The notes below the pieces were generated by a model. It ran no database searches, was not told where the DNA came from, and was given only the letters and a program-made list of their open reading frames with translations. A DNA stretch of 64,000 bases from Devosia nitrariae (GTDB lineage: Bacteria; Pseudomonadota; Alphaproteobacteria; Rhizobiales; Devosiaceae). The translations under genes were made by a program, and so were the position numbers. Below, piece by piece: positions 50,466-62,494 of this stretch; position 1 is the first letter of the stretch; every line of letters starts with the position of its first letter. Location: the NCBI RefSeq assembly GCF_030160115.1, contig NZ_BSNS01000022.1:248001-312000 (forward strand), written 5' to 3'.

Positions 50466-51446
50466 TCAGCCCGGGTACCAGATCTTTCGAGGATCGCCCG
50501 GGTCCCGTTCATAGGCCCAGGCGCGCTCGACGAGCGCCTCGAAATCGGTGTGCGGCTGCCATCCCAGCAGCAGCCGCGCCTTTGAGTTGTCCAGCCAATT
50601 GCTGTGAAAGGGCGTGCGGATCGCCGCCGGCTCCAAGCCCCGCGTGCCCGCCAAGTACTCGGCGACCTTGGCGTAATCGACCGGTTCGTTCATCGAGATG
50701 TTGAAAAGCGCTCCCTCGGCCGCCCGGTTGTCGAGGGCGGCAAGGATCGCGCCCACCAAATCGTCGACATGAACGAAATTGCGCTTCAGCGGCGCGCCGG
50801 CGGCATCGAGCAGCAGCGGCACCGCGCCCTTTTCCGCAAGGCCAACCTCCTCCTCGGCCGATATGAGGGTCGACCAGGCGGGTCCGCCGAACTGCCCAGG
50901 ACCGAAGCTCAGCGCATAGCGGAAATCGTCCTTCTCCATAACCCAGGGCGCACGCAGCACCGTGCCGTTGAGGCCGTACTGAATCTGGTACTGCTCGATC
51001 ATCACCTCTTCGAGCACTTTGGTCAGCGCATAACAGCCGGGATAGGCCATGCGGGGGGAAGCTTCGGTGATCGGCGCGGGGTAACGGTGGAAGATATGGC
51101 CCACGGCGCAGTCGCCGCTGATCAGCATGAACTGGCGTAGCGTCGGCGAGCGGCGCGCTTCCTCGAGCAGCAGGAACATGCCCTTGACCGCCACGCCGAT
51201 CGCGAGATCCGGGGATTCCTTGACGGCAGCCATGTGCAGCACATGGGTCACCCCCTCCATCGCCGTCCGTACCACTGCCTCATCGGCCTGCGACCCGAAA
51301 ATGACGCGCACGCGCGGCGTCGCCTCGAGTGTCCGGTTGTGACAGAGCGCCACCACGTCCCACGCGCGGAATTCGTCGCGGGAAAGAAACGCGCCGAGGA
51401 AATTCCGGCCGACCTTTCCGGTCGCACCGGTCACCAGAAGCTTCAT
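50466..51446 (-). CDS. NAD-dependent epimerase/dehydratase (extended SDR)
   Basis: 326 residues. The N-terminal NAD motif is GATGKVG (residues 7-13) and the active-site segments are LISGDCAVG (about 107-115) and YALTK (about 137-141), where Y and K are the catalytic pair. The substrate-binding C-terminal half is typical of sugar-nucleotide epimerases or dehydratases but does not allow a specific call. It is the first gene of the leftward sugar-transport locus and is divergent from a LacI regulator, so it probably acts on the imported sugar or its derivative. Confidence 0.82.
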   Translation of the reverse strand: MKLLVTGATGKVGRNFLGAFLSRDEFRAWDVVALCHNRTLEATPRVRVIFGSQADEAVVRTAMEGVTHVLHMAAVKESPDLAIGVAVKGMFLLLEEARRSPTLRQFMLISGDCAVGHIFHRYPAPITEASPRMAYPGCYALTKVLEEVMIEQYQIQYGLNGTVLRAPWVMEKDDFRYALSFGPGQFGGPAWSTLISAEEEVGLAEKGAVPLLLDAAGAPLKRNFVHVDDLVGAILAALDNRAAEGALFNISMNEPVDYAKVAEYLAGTRGLEPAAIRTPFHSNWLDNSKARLLLGWQPHTDFEALVERAWAYERDPGDPRKIWYPG

Positions 51447-51471
51447 TAATCCCCCCTCTTTCTATAATCAA

Positions 51472-51488
51472 TAATATTAAGTAATATT
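51472..51488. promoter_or_regulatory. AT-rich palindromic region upstream of the epimerase gene
   Basis: TAATATTA (51472-51479) is followed by a second half-match, GTAATATTC (51481-51489), within ATAATCAATAATATTAAGTA. The same octamer occurs upstream of binding protein 1. The region lies between the divergent epimerase and LacI genes and probably includes the epimerase promoter. Confidence 0.45.
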
Positions 51489-51719
51489 CTTTAGTCAAGC
51501 CGCCATTGAGAGGGGTGAAGGAGGCAGTTTCGGGCGACGAATGGGTCGGGCGACCCTTCCGCCATGGCGACGGATCAGCCTCGACAAGCGCTCGGTTGGG
51601 GAAAGAAGCCGGGAGCGGTTAGGTAAACACAGTTGACATTTGCAATTGGGCCGGGTTGCCGCTAGCCAACTATCAAGAGCATGACGGTATTCAGAAGACC
51701 CGAGGGGTCGGAACGATCG

Positions 51720-52751
51720 ATGTCGGAAAACACGGGACGTGGCGGCAGGGGACGGCCGACGATGATGGACGTCGCGGCGATGGCCGGTGTGTCCCAGGCG
51801 ACCGTGTCCCTCGTGCTCAACGGCAGCCCCGGCGCAAAGCTCGCCGACGCAACGCGCCAGCGCGTGCTGGATGCCGCCCACAAGCTGGGTTACCGACTGA
51901 TCGGCCGGGACTCGCGCGGCGCGTCCGGAATGCAGTCCACCGTTGTTTTCATTGCCGATGAGCTTTCGACCGACCCGTGGATGGCGCTGGCCTTCCAGGG
52001 CGTGCGCGACAAGGCGCTGGAATTCGGCATCAACGCCTGCCTTGCCGTCAGCCATGGCGAAATCAATATCGAGACGGTCGTTGCCAGCCAGATGAGCCGA
52101 CTGTCTCCGCTCGGCTTCATCTATGGCACCATCCTGACTCGCCTCGTAGAGGTCTCCCCGGCTCTCGCCGGCGACCATACGGTGCTCCTCAACTGTTATG
52201 ATGCCGAGCGCGAGTATCCGTCCGTATTACCCGGCGATCTTCTAGGCGGCCGCACAGCCACAGAGCGGCTGATAGCGGCAGGCTACAAGCGCATCGGCTT
52301 CATCAACGGACAGCAGGGTGTCGATGCCGCCCGCGACCGGCTGAAAGGCTATCGGCAGGCCCTTGCCAGCAACGACATCCCGTTCGATGCCGCCCTGGTG
52401 CGGCCCGGCAACTGGGAGCCGGACTCCGGCTACGAGATGACGCTGGAGCTGATGGCGATGGACCATCCGCCCCACGCCATCTTCTGTGCCAACGACATGA
52501 TGGCGCTCGGCTGCTACGACGCGCTGGCCAAGCTCGGGTTGAAGGTGCCCGACGATATCGCCGTAATCGGGTTCGATGACCGCGAGATCGCCCAGCACAT
52601 GCACCCGCCACTGACGACGCTGATCCTGCCCCACTACGAGATGGGAGAGATCGCCGCCGAGATGCTGATCGATGGGGCCAACGGCCTGCGCGCCCGGCAC
52701 AACCGCATCAAGGTCGAATGCGAGCTGGTCGAACGCCAGTCGGTGGAGTAG
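51720..52751 (+). CDS. LacI-family transcriptional regulator
   Basis: 343 residues from ATG 51720; an ATG at 51681 would add 13 residues but its purine stretch is only one base away. The helix-turn-helix (TMMDVAAMAGVSQATVSLVL, about 13-32) includes the LacI hinge start, and the sugar-binding domain ends with the family pattern IAVIGFDDREIAQHMHPPLTT and YEMGEIAAEML. It lies divergent from the epimerase/ABC locus and probably represses it until the sugar or its phosphate is present. Confidence 0.9.
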   Translation: MSENTGRGGRGRPTMMDVAAMAGVSQATVSLVLNGSPGAKLADATRQRVLDAAHKLGYRLIGRDSRGASGMQSTVVFIADELSTDPWMALAFQGVRDKALEFGINACLAVSHGEINIETVVASQMSRLSPLGFIYGTILTRLVEVSPALAGDHTVLLNCYDAEREYPSVLPGDLLGGRTATERLIAAGYKRIGFINGQQGVDAARDRLKGYRQALASNDIPFDAALVRPGNWEPDSGYEMTLELMAMDHPPHAIFCANDMMALGCYDALAKLGLKVPDDIAVIGFDDREIAQHMHPPLTTLILPHYEMGEIAAEMLIDGANGLRARHNRIKVECELVERQSVE

Positions 52752-52845
52752 GACGGCACCTCGGACTCCAAGGCCCAGGCCGCCGGATGGGTCGGGAAGG
52801 CTCCGGCCTGCCGGTAACAGGCGCGAACGGCGCCGCCCGTTCGCG

Positions 52846-53679
52846 CTACTTCAGCCGCTCTGCATGCCAGGCGATGTGATCGGCCATGAAGGTCGAAATG
52901 AAGAAGTACGAGTGATCGTACCCGGCGCGCATGTTGAGCGTCAGCGGAATGCCGGCGGCCTTGCACGCCTCTTCAAGGAGCCACGGCCGCAAGCCATCGT
53001 CGAGGAAGCCATCGGCATCGCCCTGGTCGACGAGGAGTTCCGGGAGCCGGAAGCCGTCTTCGATGAGGTGCGTCGCGTCATAGGCCCGCCAGGCCTGCTC
53101 GTCCTGACCGAGATACTTCTCGAAGGCGGTTCGCGACCAGCCGGCGGTCGAGGGCTGGGCGATGGGCGCAAACGCCGACACCGAACGGAAGCGGCCGGGA
53201 CGCTTGAGCGCCAGGGTGATGGCGCCATGGCCGCCCATCGAGTGGCCAAAGATCGACTGACGGTTCATGTCGAGCGGGAAACGCCCGGCGAGGAGCTCCG
53301 GAAGCTCGGAGATGATGTAGCTGGCCATGCGGTAGTTGCGCGCGAACGCAGGCTCTGTGGCGTCGACATAAAAGCCCGCCCCCTGCCCGAATTGCCAGTT
53401 GTCGGGCTCGTCCGGAACGTCCGCGCCACGCGGGCTGGTATCAGGGCAGATGACGGCAACGCCGTGCTCGGCGGCGGCGCGCCGATACTCGCCCTTGTCC
53501 ATGACGTTCTGGTGCGTGCAGGTGAGGCCCGACAGGTACCAGAGCAGCGGCACAGGCCCATCCTCCGCTTGCGGCGGCAGATAGAGCGCGAAGGTCATCT
53601 CGCTGGCGCATTCGCGGCTCTCGTGACGATAGACGCCCTGGATGCCCCCGAAGCTCTTCGAGGTGGAAACCGTCTCCAT
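52846..53679 (-). CDS. fghA: S-formylglutathione hydrolase
   Basis: 277 residues from ATG 53679; an in-frame TTG at 53694 overlaps the adhC stop but has no ribosome site. Esterase-D fold with LSGLTCTHQNVMDKGE near residue 47, nucleophile serine in GHSMGGHGA (about 143-151), and the catalytic histidine in YDHSYFF (about 256-262). It hydrolyses S-formylglutathione to formate and glutathione, the second step of formaldehyde detoxification, and follows the dehydrogenase gene by 11 bp in one operon. Confidence 0.95.
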   Translation of the reverse strand: METVSTSKSFGGIQGVYRHESRECASEMTFALYLPPQAEDGPVPLLWYLSGLTCTHQNVMDKGEYRRAAAEHGVAVICPDTSPRGADVPDEPDNWQFGQGAGFYVDATEPAFARNYRMASYIISELPELLAGRFPLDMNRQSIFGHSMGGHGAITLALKRPGRFRSVSAFAPIAQPSTAGWSRTAFEKYLGQDEQAWRAYDATHLIEDGFRLPELLVDQGDADGFLDDGLRPWLLEEACKAAGIPLTLNMRAGYDHSYFFISTFMADHIAWHAERLK

Positions 53680-53690
53680 GGTCGGCAAGG

Positions 53691-54803
<1,113 letters not shown>

Positions 54804-54981
54804 GACGGGACCTCCTATCGATTTGCCCCATCATGGCCTATCGCGGCGAGACGGCCAACTGCCTCCGCGTTCGTCTCAGGGCCTTGGTGATGAAATTGCT
54901 GGGTTTTCCACCCTGCTGCGGTACTGGCGGGCGACCGTCAGCGCTAGACTTTGCTTCTCACCGCACGGATAGATTCGGCGC

Positions 54982-55709
54982 ATGATCGTTTGGCTCGCTT
55001 CATTCCCCCGTTCGGGAAACACTTTCCTTCGCATCCTGCTCAATCGGCTCTATGGCGTGCGAAGTTCGGTGGTCTATGACGTCGATGGCGTGGCCGCGAG
55101 GCTGGGCCAAGAGTTCGTGGGCTTCGAAAACCGGCCCGCGAGCTATGACGAGATGCGGTCCTCCTCGGCGATCCACTTCGTCAAAACGCATCGGCAACGC
55201 GACAGCGACGTGGATGCTGGGGATCGGGCGATCTGTCTTATGCGGGACGGTCGAGACTGCCTTGTGTCCTGGGCGCGCATGCAGAGCGAGACCGATCCGG
55301 ACCTATACGAGACGAAATTGCGTGAGATGATCGATCGGACTGATCCGATCGGTACCGGCAGCTGGGGCGCCAACGTCCTGAGCTGGCTCATGCCGGAGAT
55401 GCCGAACCGCGTGGTTGTCCATTACGGGGAGCTGGTAGCCATCCCGAAGCCGTAACGCGGCGGATCGTCGGCGAACTGGTTCCTGACCTGCCCCTGGTGG
55501 ACGGCGCCAGTGCGCCCGATTTTGCAAAGTTGCGAGAGACAGACGACAAGTTCTTTCGCCGGGGACTGATAGGCTCGCATCGCGACGAACTCCCAGACGA
55601 CTTGCACGCTCGCTTCTGGTCGCGGCCGGACAATGTTGCAGCGATGGCGCTGCTCGGGTTCGATCCACCCGGCGAAGTGGCGAACGCCACCATGCCGGCG
55701 CCGTCCTAA
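54982..55709 (+). pseudogene. Sulfotransferase-domain gene with a frameshift
   Basis: The first 157 codons (54982-55455) encode a sulfotransferase start: phosphosulfate loop SFPRSGNTFLR (about 7-17) and the LMRDGRDCLVSWARM segment (about 94-108). The frame stops at 55453 after GELVAIPKP. Shifting by one base at about 55440 restores PEAVTRRIVGELVPDL and the usual family C-terminus (KFFRRGLIGSHRDEL, then HARFW) up to 55709. One missing base explains everything. No homopolymer is present there, so a true mutation is more likely than a sequencing slip, although the latter cannot be excluded. The intact product would have about 242 residues. Confidence 0.8.
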
Positions 55710-55746
55710 CACACTGCGACGCGGCCCCGGTACAGCGGATCGCCTC

Positions 55747-55777
55747 TTGACTTAGAGCGCGCTCGAACCCCTAGCCT
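55747..55777 (+). promoter_or_regulatory. MerR-type promoter/operator of the merR-aldo/keto reductase pair
   Basis: TTGACT (-35) and TAGCCT (-10) are separated by 19 bp, the over-long spacer characteristic of MerR-activated promoters. The spacer overlaps TTAGAGCGCGCTCGAA, a palindrome with one mismatch that resembles the operators of MerR regulators controlling oxidoreductases (AdhR/SoxR-like). It lies 29 bp before the merR start. Confidence 0.75.
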
Positions 55778-55805
55778 TGGACGCGTCCTGTTACGGAAGG
55801 CAATC

Positions 55806-57240
<1,435 letters not shown>

Positions 57241-57939
57241 TTACCTCTTCGGTTCGAACAGGCGATCGCGCGAGCCCGTGAGGTGATCCTTCATCAGCCG
57301 GCGCGCCGCTTCGGCGTCGCCGTCGCTGATCGCCTCGAACACCGCCTTGTGCTCGGTAAAGACATTCTGCAACCCGTCGCTGGTCGAGCGCAGTGACAAC
57401 CCGTGGAAGCGCATGCCGACGGCGATATGCTCTTCGAGCGCCTTCATGGCCGTTGCGAAATAGGGGTTGGCCGAGGCTTGAGCGATAGCGAGGTGGAACA
57501 TGAAATCGGCGTCTGCCCTGTGCGCCTGCCGATTGGTGGCGTCGCGCAGGAGGCTCAGTGCAGACTTGATTTTCGAGAGCGCCTCGGGCGTGCGCCGCAC
57601 CGCCGCCATCGCCGCGGCCTCGGGCTCGATGGTGAGGCGGAAATCATAACAGTGCTGGAGGTCCGACAGGTTCTCCATCTGCCCGAAGCCGAGCGGCTCG
57701 CGCAGGCCATGTTCGCGCACGAAGCTGCCCGCGCCGCGGCGGGAATAAATCAGGCCCTGGTCGCGCAGCCGCTGCAGCGCGTCGCGCACCACGGGCCGCG
57801 AAACCTGGAACTCGGCCGCCAGCGCATGTTCGGTCGGCAGCCGTTCGTCGACGCCATAGGCGCCGGACTTGATGGCCCGCTGGATGCGATCGAACACCGC
57901 GTCAGAAAGACTGCGCCGAACATTGAGGGCCTCCGACAT
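57241..57939 (-). CDS. GntR-family regulator, FadR/FCD subgroup
   Basis: 232 residues. N-terminal winged helix (about 10-75, LPTEHALAAEFQVSRPVVRDAL then GSFVREHG) and an all-helical FCD effector domain (about 90-225) with the metal-ligand histidines in FMFHLAIAQASANPYF. FCD regulators respond to small carboxylic acids or sugar acids. The gene begins 3 bp after the kinase gene and is last in the operon, so it probably regulates transport and use of an acid sugar. Confidence 0.9.
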   Translation of the reverse strand: MSEALNVRRSLSDAVFDRIQRAIKSGAYGVDERLPTEHALAAEFQVSRPVVRDALQRLRDQGLIYSRRGAGSFVREHGLREPLGFGQMENLSDLQHCYDFRLTIEPEAAAMAAVRRTPEALSKIKSALSLLRDATNRQAHRADADFMFHLAIAQASANPYFATAMKALEEHIAVGMRFHGLSLRSTSDGLQNVFTEHKAVFEAISDGDAEAARRLMKDHLTGSRDRLFEPKR

Positions 57940-57941
57940 TT

Positions 57942-58982
57942 CTATCCGATATTCTCCACTGGCGTTGCGGTGACGTGGCCGAGGAGACGCAGCAATGTGT
58001 CCGGTTCTCCAAAGCCCCCCGATTTGGTGATTATCGTGAAGCCCTCGGCCCGGGCAATAGGCAGCCCCGGCAGCGCCTCACCGACGACCTCGAGCACCGC
58101 AATGCCGATCCGGGCGAGGACCGCCTGCGCCGTAGCGCCGCCGGTGATCACCAGGAGCGTTCCCGGCTCCGGCTCAAGCCGCGCCAGCACCTCGCCCAGC
58201 CGCTCGGCGACAGTTGTCGCATCGACCGGCCGCGCGCCCGGTACTGCCTGCACGAGCGTCAGGGCCGATGCCAGCGGCAGGGCTTCCGGAGTCTCTCCGC
58301 CGGGCGCGGCGATATAGGCAAGGTCCGGCATTCCGCGACGTAGCGTTTCGACCTGCTCGCGGGTGATCGGATCGGCCGAGCCGATGATGGCGATGACGCG
58401 TCTTGCCGCGAGCGTCGGCGCTGGCGCGCGACCCTCCGGGGCCATCCGCTCCGCCATTGCCTCGGCGAGAGCCCGTGCCCCGACCGGCAAATCATAGTCG
58501 CCCTCGGCCACCGCCGCCTCTATGTCGCTTTGCACCAGCGCGTCGGGAACGTGAGCGGTGCCGGCATGGGCGCCCAGGCGCGCCGCGATGTCCACCGGCT
58601 CATCGACCCCGAAACCGCTAAGGACCCCCTTATGCACCCAGCGCCCGAACGCCGGAATGGCCGGGACGACGAGCGCGCGCCGATGCGGGATGGCATCGAG
58701 TTCGGCGGCGATATTGCCCTTGAGACGGGAGTCGACCTTCTTGAAGATTGCCTGCTGCGCCGGCAGCTGGGCGTGACAGGCGCCGACCGCCGCGCGCGCG
58801 GCGTCGGGTGCCAACTCGCGGCTGTCGGCCGAAGCGGCGACGATGTCGGCCCCTTGCCCGAGCGCCTCCTGCAGTCCGGCTGGCGTCAGTGCCACCAGCG
58901 TGCGCAGGCCGCGCATGGCAAAGGGCGCGGCCGAATCCAGCGCCCCGGTCAGGTCGTCGGCAATGATCGCCAACCGCGTCAT
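57942..58982 (-). CDS. Four-carbon acid-sugar kinase family protein (OtnK/DUF1537)
   Basis: 346 residues, shorter than the roughly 420 usual for the family. N-terminal signature IADDLTGALDSAAPF (about 7-21), FKKVDSRLKGNIAAEL (about 79-94) and the nucleotide-binding C-terminal TGGATAQAVL and GFTIITKSGGFG. Members phosphorylate threonate, erythronate, 3-oxo-tetronate or related acids. Its start overlaps the ABC ATPase stop (ATGA). The usual partner enzymes (dehydrogenase, aldolase/isomerase OtnC/OtnI or PdxA2) are not in the window. Confidence 0.86.
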   Translation of the reverse strand: MTRLAIIADDLTGALDSAAPFAMRGLRTLVALTPAGLQEALGQGADIVAASADSRELAPDAARAAVGACHAQLPAQQAIFKKVDSRLKGNIAAELDAIPHRRALVVPAIPAFGRWVHKGVLSGFGVDEPVDIAARLGAHAGTAHVPDALVQSDIEAAVAEGDYDLPVGARALAEAMAERMAPEGRAPAPTLAARRVIAIIGSADPITREQVETLRRGMPDLAYIAAPGGETPEALPLASALTLVQAVPGARPVDATTVAERLGEVLARLEPEPGTLLVITGGATAQAVLARIGIAVLEVVGEALPGLPIARAEGFTIITKSGGFGEPDTLLRLLGHVTATPVENIG

Positions 58983-60595
58983 GCAGGTGCGCTCGCGGAA
59001 AGGCGCCGCTGCGCCTGCACGTCGGGATCGGGGTCGAGATTGGCCGCGAGAAGACGCTGCGTATAGGGCTGCTGCGGATCCTCGAAGATCTCACCCGTCG
59101 GGCCGCTTTCGACGATCTCGCCCGATTTCATCACGACGACCGTATCGGCGAAATCGCGCACCACCCCGAGGTCGTGGGCGATGAACAGGAACGAGATGCC
59201 GAGCCGCCGGCGCAGGCTGTCGAGCAGGGCAATCACCTGCGCCTGGATGGAGACATCGAGCGCCGAGACCGCCTCGTCGCAGATGATCAGCTCCGGCTCC
59301 AGCGCCAGTGCCCGCGCAATGGCGATGCGCTGCCGCTGCCCGCCCGAGAACTGGTGCGGATAGCGCTGCGCATGCTCGGGCAGCAGGCCCACCTGTTCGA
59401 GCAGTTCCGCCACGCGTTTGCGCCGCGCCGCCCGGTCGGGCACCAGCCGGTGGATGTCCCAGCCTTCCGAAATGATCTGGTAGACGGACATCCGCGGATT
59501 GAGCGACTGGGTCGGGTCCTGGAACACCATCTGGATCTGGCGGCGCACGCTAAGGAGGTCGCGGGCGTTCATGGCGATGAGGTCCTTGCCCTTCCACAGC
59601 GCCTCGCCACTGTCGGCGGTTTCGAGCCGCAGCACGGTGCGGGCAAGGGTCGACTTGCCCGAGCCGCTCTCGCCGACCACCGCCAGGCTCTGTCCCTTGT
59701 GGAGCGCGAGCGAAACGTTCTTGAGCGCCGGCACGTGCCCATAGGTCTTGCAGAGGTCCTTGATCTCGAGCAGCACCGGCGAGCTGTCATCGGGCCGCCT
59801 GATCTCGCCCTTGCCCGGTGCCGCCCCGATCAGCTTTCGGGTATAGGGGTGGTGCGGACGGTGATAGACGTCGCCCGCCGTCCCCGCCTCGACGATCTCG
59901 CCATCGCTCATCACCACCACGCGGTCGGCGATCTCGGCAACGACACCGAGGTCATGGGTGATCAGCACCAGCCCCATGCCGGTCTCGGCCTGCAGTTCCT
60001 TGAGCAGGGCCAGCACCTCGGCCTGGATGGTAACATCGAGCGCCGTCGTCGGTTCGTCGGCAATGAGGATATCGGGCTTCAGCATCAGCGCCATGGCGAT
60101 CATCAGGCGCTGGCGCTGGCCGCCGGAGAACTGATGCGGATATTTGTGCATCGCCCGCTCGGGCTCAGGAAGTCCGACCCGGGCAATGAGCTCGAGCGCG
60201 CGGGCCCGGGCCGCATCGGCCGGCCGGCCATGGGCGGTCATCATCTCGACGATCTGCCAGCCGACGGAATAGACCGGGTTGAGGTGTCCGAGCGGGTCCT
60301 GGAAGATCATGGCAATGCGCTTGCCGTTGAGCGCGCGCCGCTCTTCGGCGCTGGTCTTCAGCAGGTCCCTGCCTTCGAACAGGATCTCGCCAGAGACGAT
60401 CCGTGCCGGCGGCATATCGAGGAGGTTCATCACCGCCGAGGCCGAGACCGACTTGCCCGATCCGCTTTCGCCGAGGATGGCCAGCGTCTCGCCGCGATTG
60501 ACCGACCAGCCCACCTTGCGCACGGCGTGGACGGTGCCGTGCGCGGTATGGAAGTCGACCGAGAGGTTGCGCACTTCGAGCAGGGCGTCAGCCAT
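58979..60595 (-). CDS. Peptide-type ABC transporter ATP-binding protein, DppD-DppF fusion
   Basis: 538 residues carrying two complete nucleotide-binding domains. Each has Walker A GESGSGKS (about 35-42 and about 312-319), signature FSGGQRQR and Walker B ([12 protein letters not shown] and [11 protein letters not shown]). Each domain also has the oligopeptide-type extension. Fused ATPases of this kind (GsiA-like) occur with two permeases and an SBP family 5 protein, as here. It overlaps both the permease gene upstream (8 bp) and the kinase gene downstream (4 bp). Confidence 0.93.
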   Translation of the reverse strand: MADALLEVRNLSVDFHTAHGTVHAVRKVGWSVNRGETLAILGESGSGKSVSASAVMNLLDMPPARIVSGEILFEGRDLLKTSAEERRALNGKRIAMIFQDPLGHLNPVYSVGWQIVEMMTAHGRPADAARARALELIARVGLPEPERAMHKYPHQFSGGQRQRLMIAMALMLKPDILIADEPTTALDVTIQAEVLALLKELQAETGMGLVLITHDLGVVAEIADRVVVMSDGEIVEAGTAGDVYHRPHHPYTRKLIGAAPGKGEIRRPDDSSPVLLEIKDLCKTYGHVPALKNVSLALHKGQSLAVVGESGSGKSTLARTVLRLETADSGEALWKGKDLIAMNARDLLSVRRQIQMVFQDPTQSLNPRMSVYQIISEGWDIHRLVPDRAARRKRVAELLEQVGLLPEHAQRYPHQFSGGQRQRIAIARALALEPELIICDEAVSALDVSIQAQVIALLDSLRRRLGISFLFIAHDLGVVRDFADTVVVMKSGEIVESGPTGEIFEDPQQPYTQRLLAANLDPDPDVQAQRRLSASAPA

Positions 60596-61514
60596 TGGTC
60601 GTGCTCCGGGCTTCCAGCCGCCAGCGCTGGGCGGGGTCGAGGGCGATGCGCATCCAGTTCGACAGGAGATTGAGCGAGAGCGTGGTGATGACGATCATCA
60701 GGCCCGGCCAGAACGCCAGCCACCAGGCGGATGTGAGATAGGGCCGGCCCTGGCTGACCATCAAGCCCCAGGTGATGTCCGGTGGCTGGATGCCGATGCC
60801 GAGGAAGGAGAGCGCGGACTCCGCGAGCATGACGAAGGCGAAATCGAGCGTCGCGATGGTGACGAGTGTCGGAGCGACGACCGGGAGGATGTGCCGAAGG
60901 ATGATGCGCCCGGGCCTCGCACCCATGACGACGGCCGCCTGCACGAACATGCGCTCGCGCACTTCGAGCACTTCGGCGCGCGTGGTGCGCAGGTAAATGG
61001 GGATGCGGGTGATGGCCAGCACCAGGATCATGTTGGGTACGGACGGACCCAGCACATAGAGCACGACGACGGCGATCAGCAGCGAGGGAAAGGACATGAT
61101 GACGTCCGCCAGCCGCATGATCACCTGCGAGACGCCCTTGCCCAAATAGCCGGCGACGAGCCCGAGCGCCGCGCCGATCAGCAGGGCGCAAGCGACGGCT
61201 CCGGCGGCCACCATCATGGTGCTGCGCGCTGCAACGACCAGACGGGCGAGCATCGGCCGTCCGAGGGAATCGCCGCCGAGAACGAAGGCCCAGCCGCGTT
61301 CCAGGTCGAAGGGCGGGCTGTTGCGGCCGCGCAGGTTCTGGTCGGTAGCGAGGTCACCGAGAAGCGTCGGGCCGATGAGCGCACAGATGACGATGACCAG
61401 CAGGACGAGGGCCGAGACGAGCGCCACCTTGTCGCGCCAGAGCATAGCGAGCAGCGCAGCGATGCCGCCCCTGGCGCCTGATTGTGAAGATTTGGGGAGA
61501 GTGAGGTCGGTCAT
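60588..61514 (-). CDS. Peptide-type ABC transporter permease, DppC-like
   Basis: 308 residues with an N-terminal span preceded by a cytoplasmic stretch, then about five spans. DppC signatures: GGDSLGRPMLARLVVAAR (about 94-111) and LSFLGIGIQPPDITWGLM (about 233-250), with the ATPase-docking loop REVLEVRERMFVQAA-type segment near 160-185. It begins 10 bp after the DppB-like gene and overlaps the ATPase gene. Confidence 0.92.
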   Translation of the reverse strand: MTDLTLPKSSQSGARGGIAALLAMLWRDKVALVSALVLLVIVICALIGPTLLGDLATDQNLRGRNSPPFDLERGWAFVLGGDSLGRPMLARLVVAARSTMMVAAGAVACALLIGAALGLVAGYLGKGVSQVIMRLADVIMSFPSLLIAVVVLYVLGPSVPNMILVLAITRIPIYLRTTRAEVLEVRERMFVQAAVVMGARPGRIILRHILPVVAPTLVTIATLDFAFVMLAESALSFLGIGIQPPDITWGLMVSQGRPYLTSAWWLAFWPGLMIVITTLSLNLLSNWMRIALDPAQRWRLEARSTTNG

Positions 61515-61524
61515 CGCGCCCTCC

Positions 61525-62439
61525 CTAATGCCGGATCCGCGGATCGAGCAGCGAATAGGCGATGTCGATCAGGATGTTCATGAGGAAGATGGCGATGGCC
61601 GTGACCATGATGGCGGCCAAGACCACGTTGAAGTCGCGCTGCAGGATCGAATCGATCATCAGCTTGCCAATGCCCGGAAAGCCAAAGATGGTCTCGACGA
61701 CCACCGCACCGTTGAGCAGGGCCGCAGCCTGGTCGCCGATGACGGTGATGACCGGCAGCATGGCGTTGCGCAGCGTATGGATGAAGATGATGGGCCCGTT
61801 CTTGACGCCTTTGGCGCGGGCGGTCTTCACATAAGGCGCCGTCAAGGCCGAGAGCATCGAGCCGCGCACCACCTGCACGATCAGGCCGAACGGCCGCACG
61901 AAAAGCACCGCGACCGGCAACACCCAATGCATGGGCGTTCCCACTCCCGAGGTCGGCAGCCAGGCGAGATTGAGCGAAAAGACGACGATCGCCACGATGG
62001 CGATCCAGAAATCGGGCGCCGAAGCCCCGATCAGCGAGACGACCGAGACCAGCCGGTCAAAGAAGCCGCCGATATTGAAGGCGGCAAGTGCCCCGAGCAC
62101 GATGGCGGCAACGACCACCAGCCCCATGGTGATCAGCGCCAGCGGCAGCGTCCAGGCGTAGGCTTCGAGCACCACGTCGATCGCCGGACGGGCCTTGCGC
62201 AGTGATTCTCCGAAGTCGAGATGGACGAGATCCCAGACATAGCGGCCGAACTGTTCGATGAGCGGCGCGTCAAGTCCGTGGAGGGCCCGGAACTGCTGCT
62301 TCATCTGCTCGGTCGCGTCGATCGGCAGGAACAGCACCGCCGGATCGCCCGTCAGGCGCGAGAGAAAGAAGACGAGGATCATCAATCCCATCAGGGAAAG
62401 AAGGCTCGCGATCGCCCTTTGTCCGATCAGTCTCGTCAT
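61525..62439 (-). CDS. Peptide-type ABC transporter permease, DppB-like
   Basis: 304 residues. DppB pattern: an N-terminal membrane anchor, a periplasmic region (DPAVLFLPIDATEQM), about five further spans and the signature NGAVVVETIFGFPGIGKLM (about 236-254). Such permeases serve di- and oligopeptides, nickel, opines and some oligosaccharides. It follows the binding-protein gene after a 78-bp gap with a strong stem-loop. Confidence 0.92.
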   Translation of the reverse strand: MTRLIGQRAIASLLSLMGLMILVFFLSRLTGDPAVLFLPIDATEQMKQQFRALHGLDAPLIEQFGRYVWDLVHLDFGESLRKARPAIDVVLEAYAWTLPLALITMGLVVVAAIVLGALAAFNIGGFFDRLVSVVSLIGASAPDFWIAIVAIVVFSLNLAWLPTSGVGTPMHWVLPVAVLFVRPFGLIVQVVRGSMLSALTAPYVKTARAKGVKNGPIIFIHTLRNAMLPVITVIGDQAAALLNGAVVVETIFGFPGIGKLMIDSILQRDFNVVLAAIMVTAIAIFLMNILIDIAYSLLDPRIRH

Positions 62440-62466
62440 GGTCGATCACCCAGGACTTGTAACAGT

Positions 62467-62494
62467 GGTGATGCCGGAGGAATCCGGCATCACC
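62467..62494 (-). terminator. Stem-loop between binding-protein and DppB-like genes
   Basis: GGTGATGCCGGA and TCCGGCATCACC form a perfect 12-bp stem with a 4-nt loop, 23 bp past the binding-protein stop. Its right arm plus the next three bases (TCCGGCATCACCTGA) matches the right arm of the R3 elements. With no T-run it should act as a stabilising or partially terminating hairpin. Confidence 0.68.
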
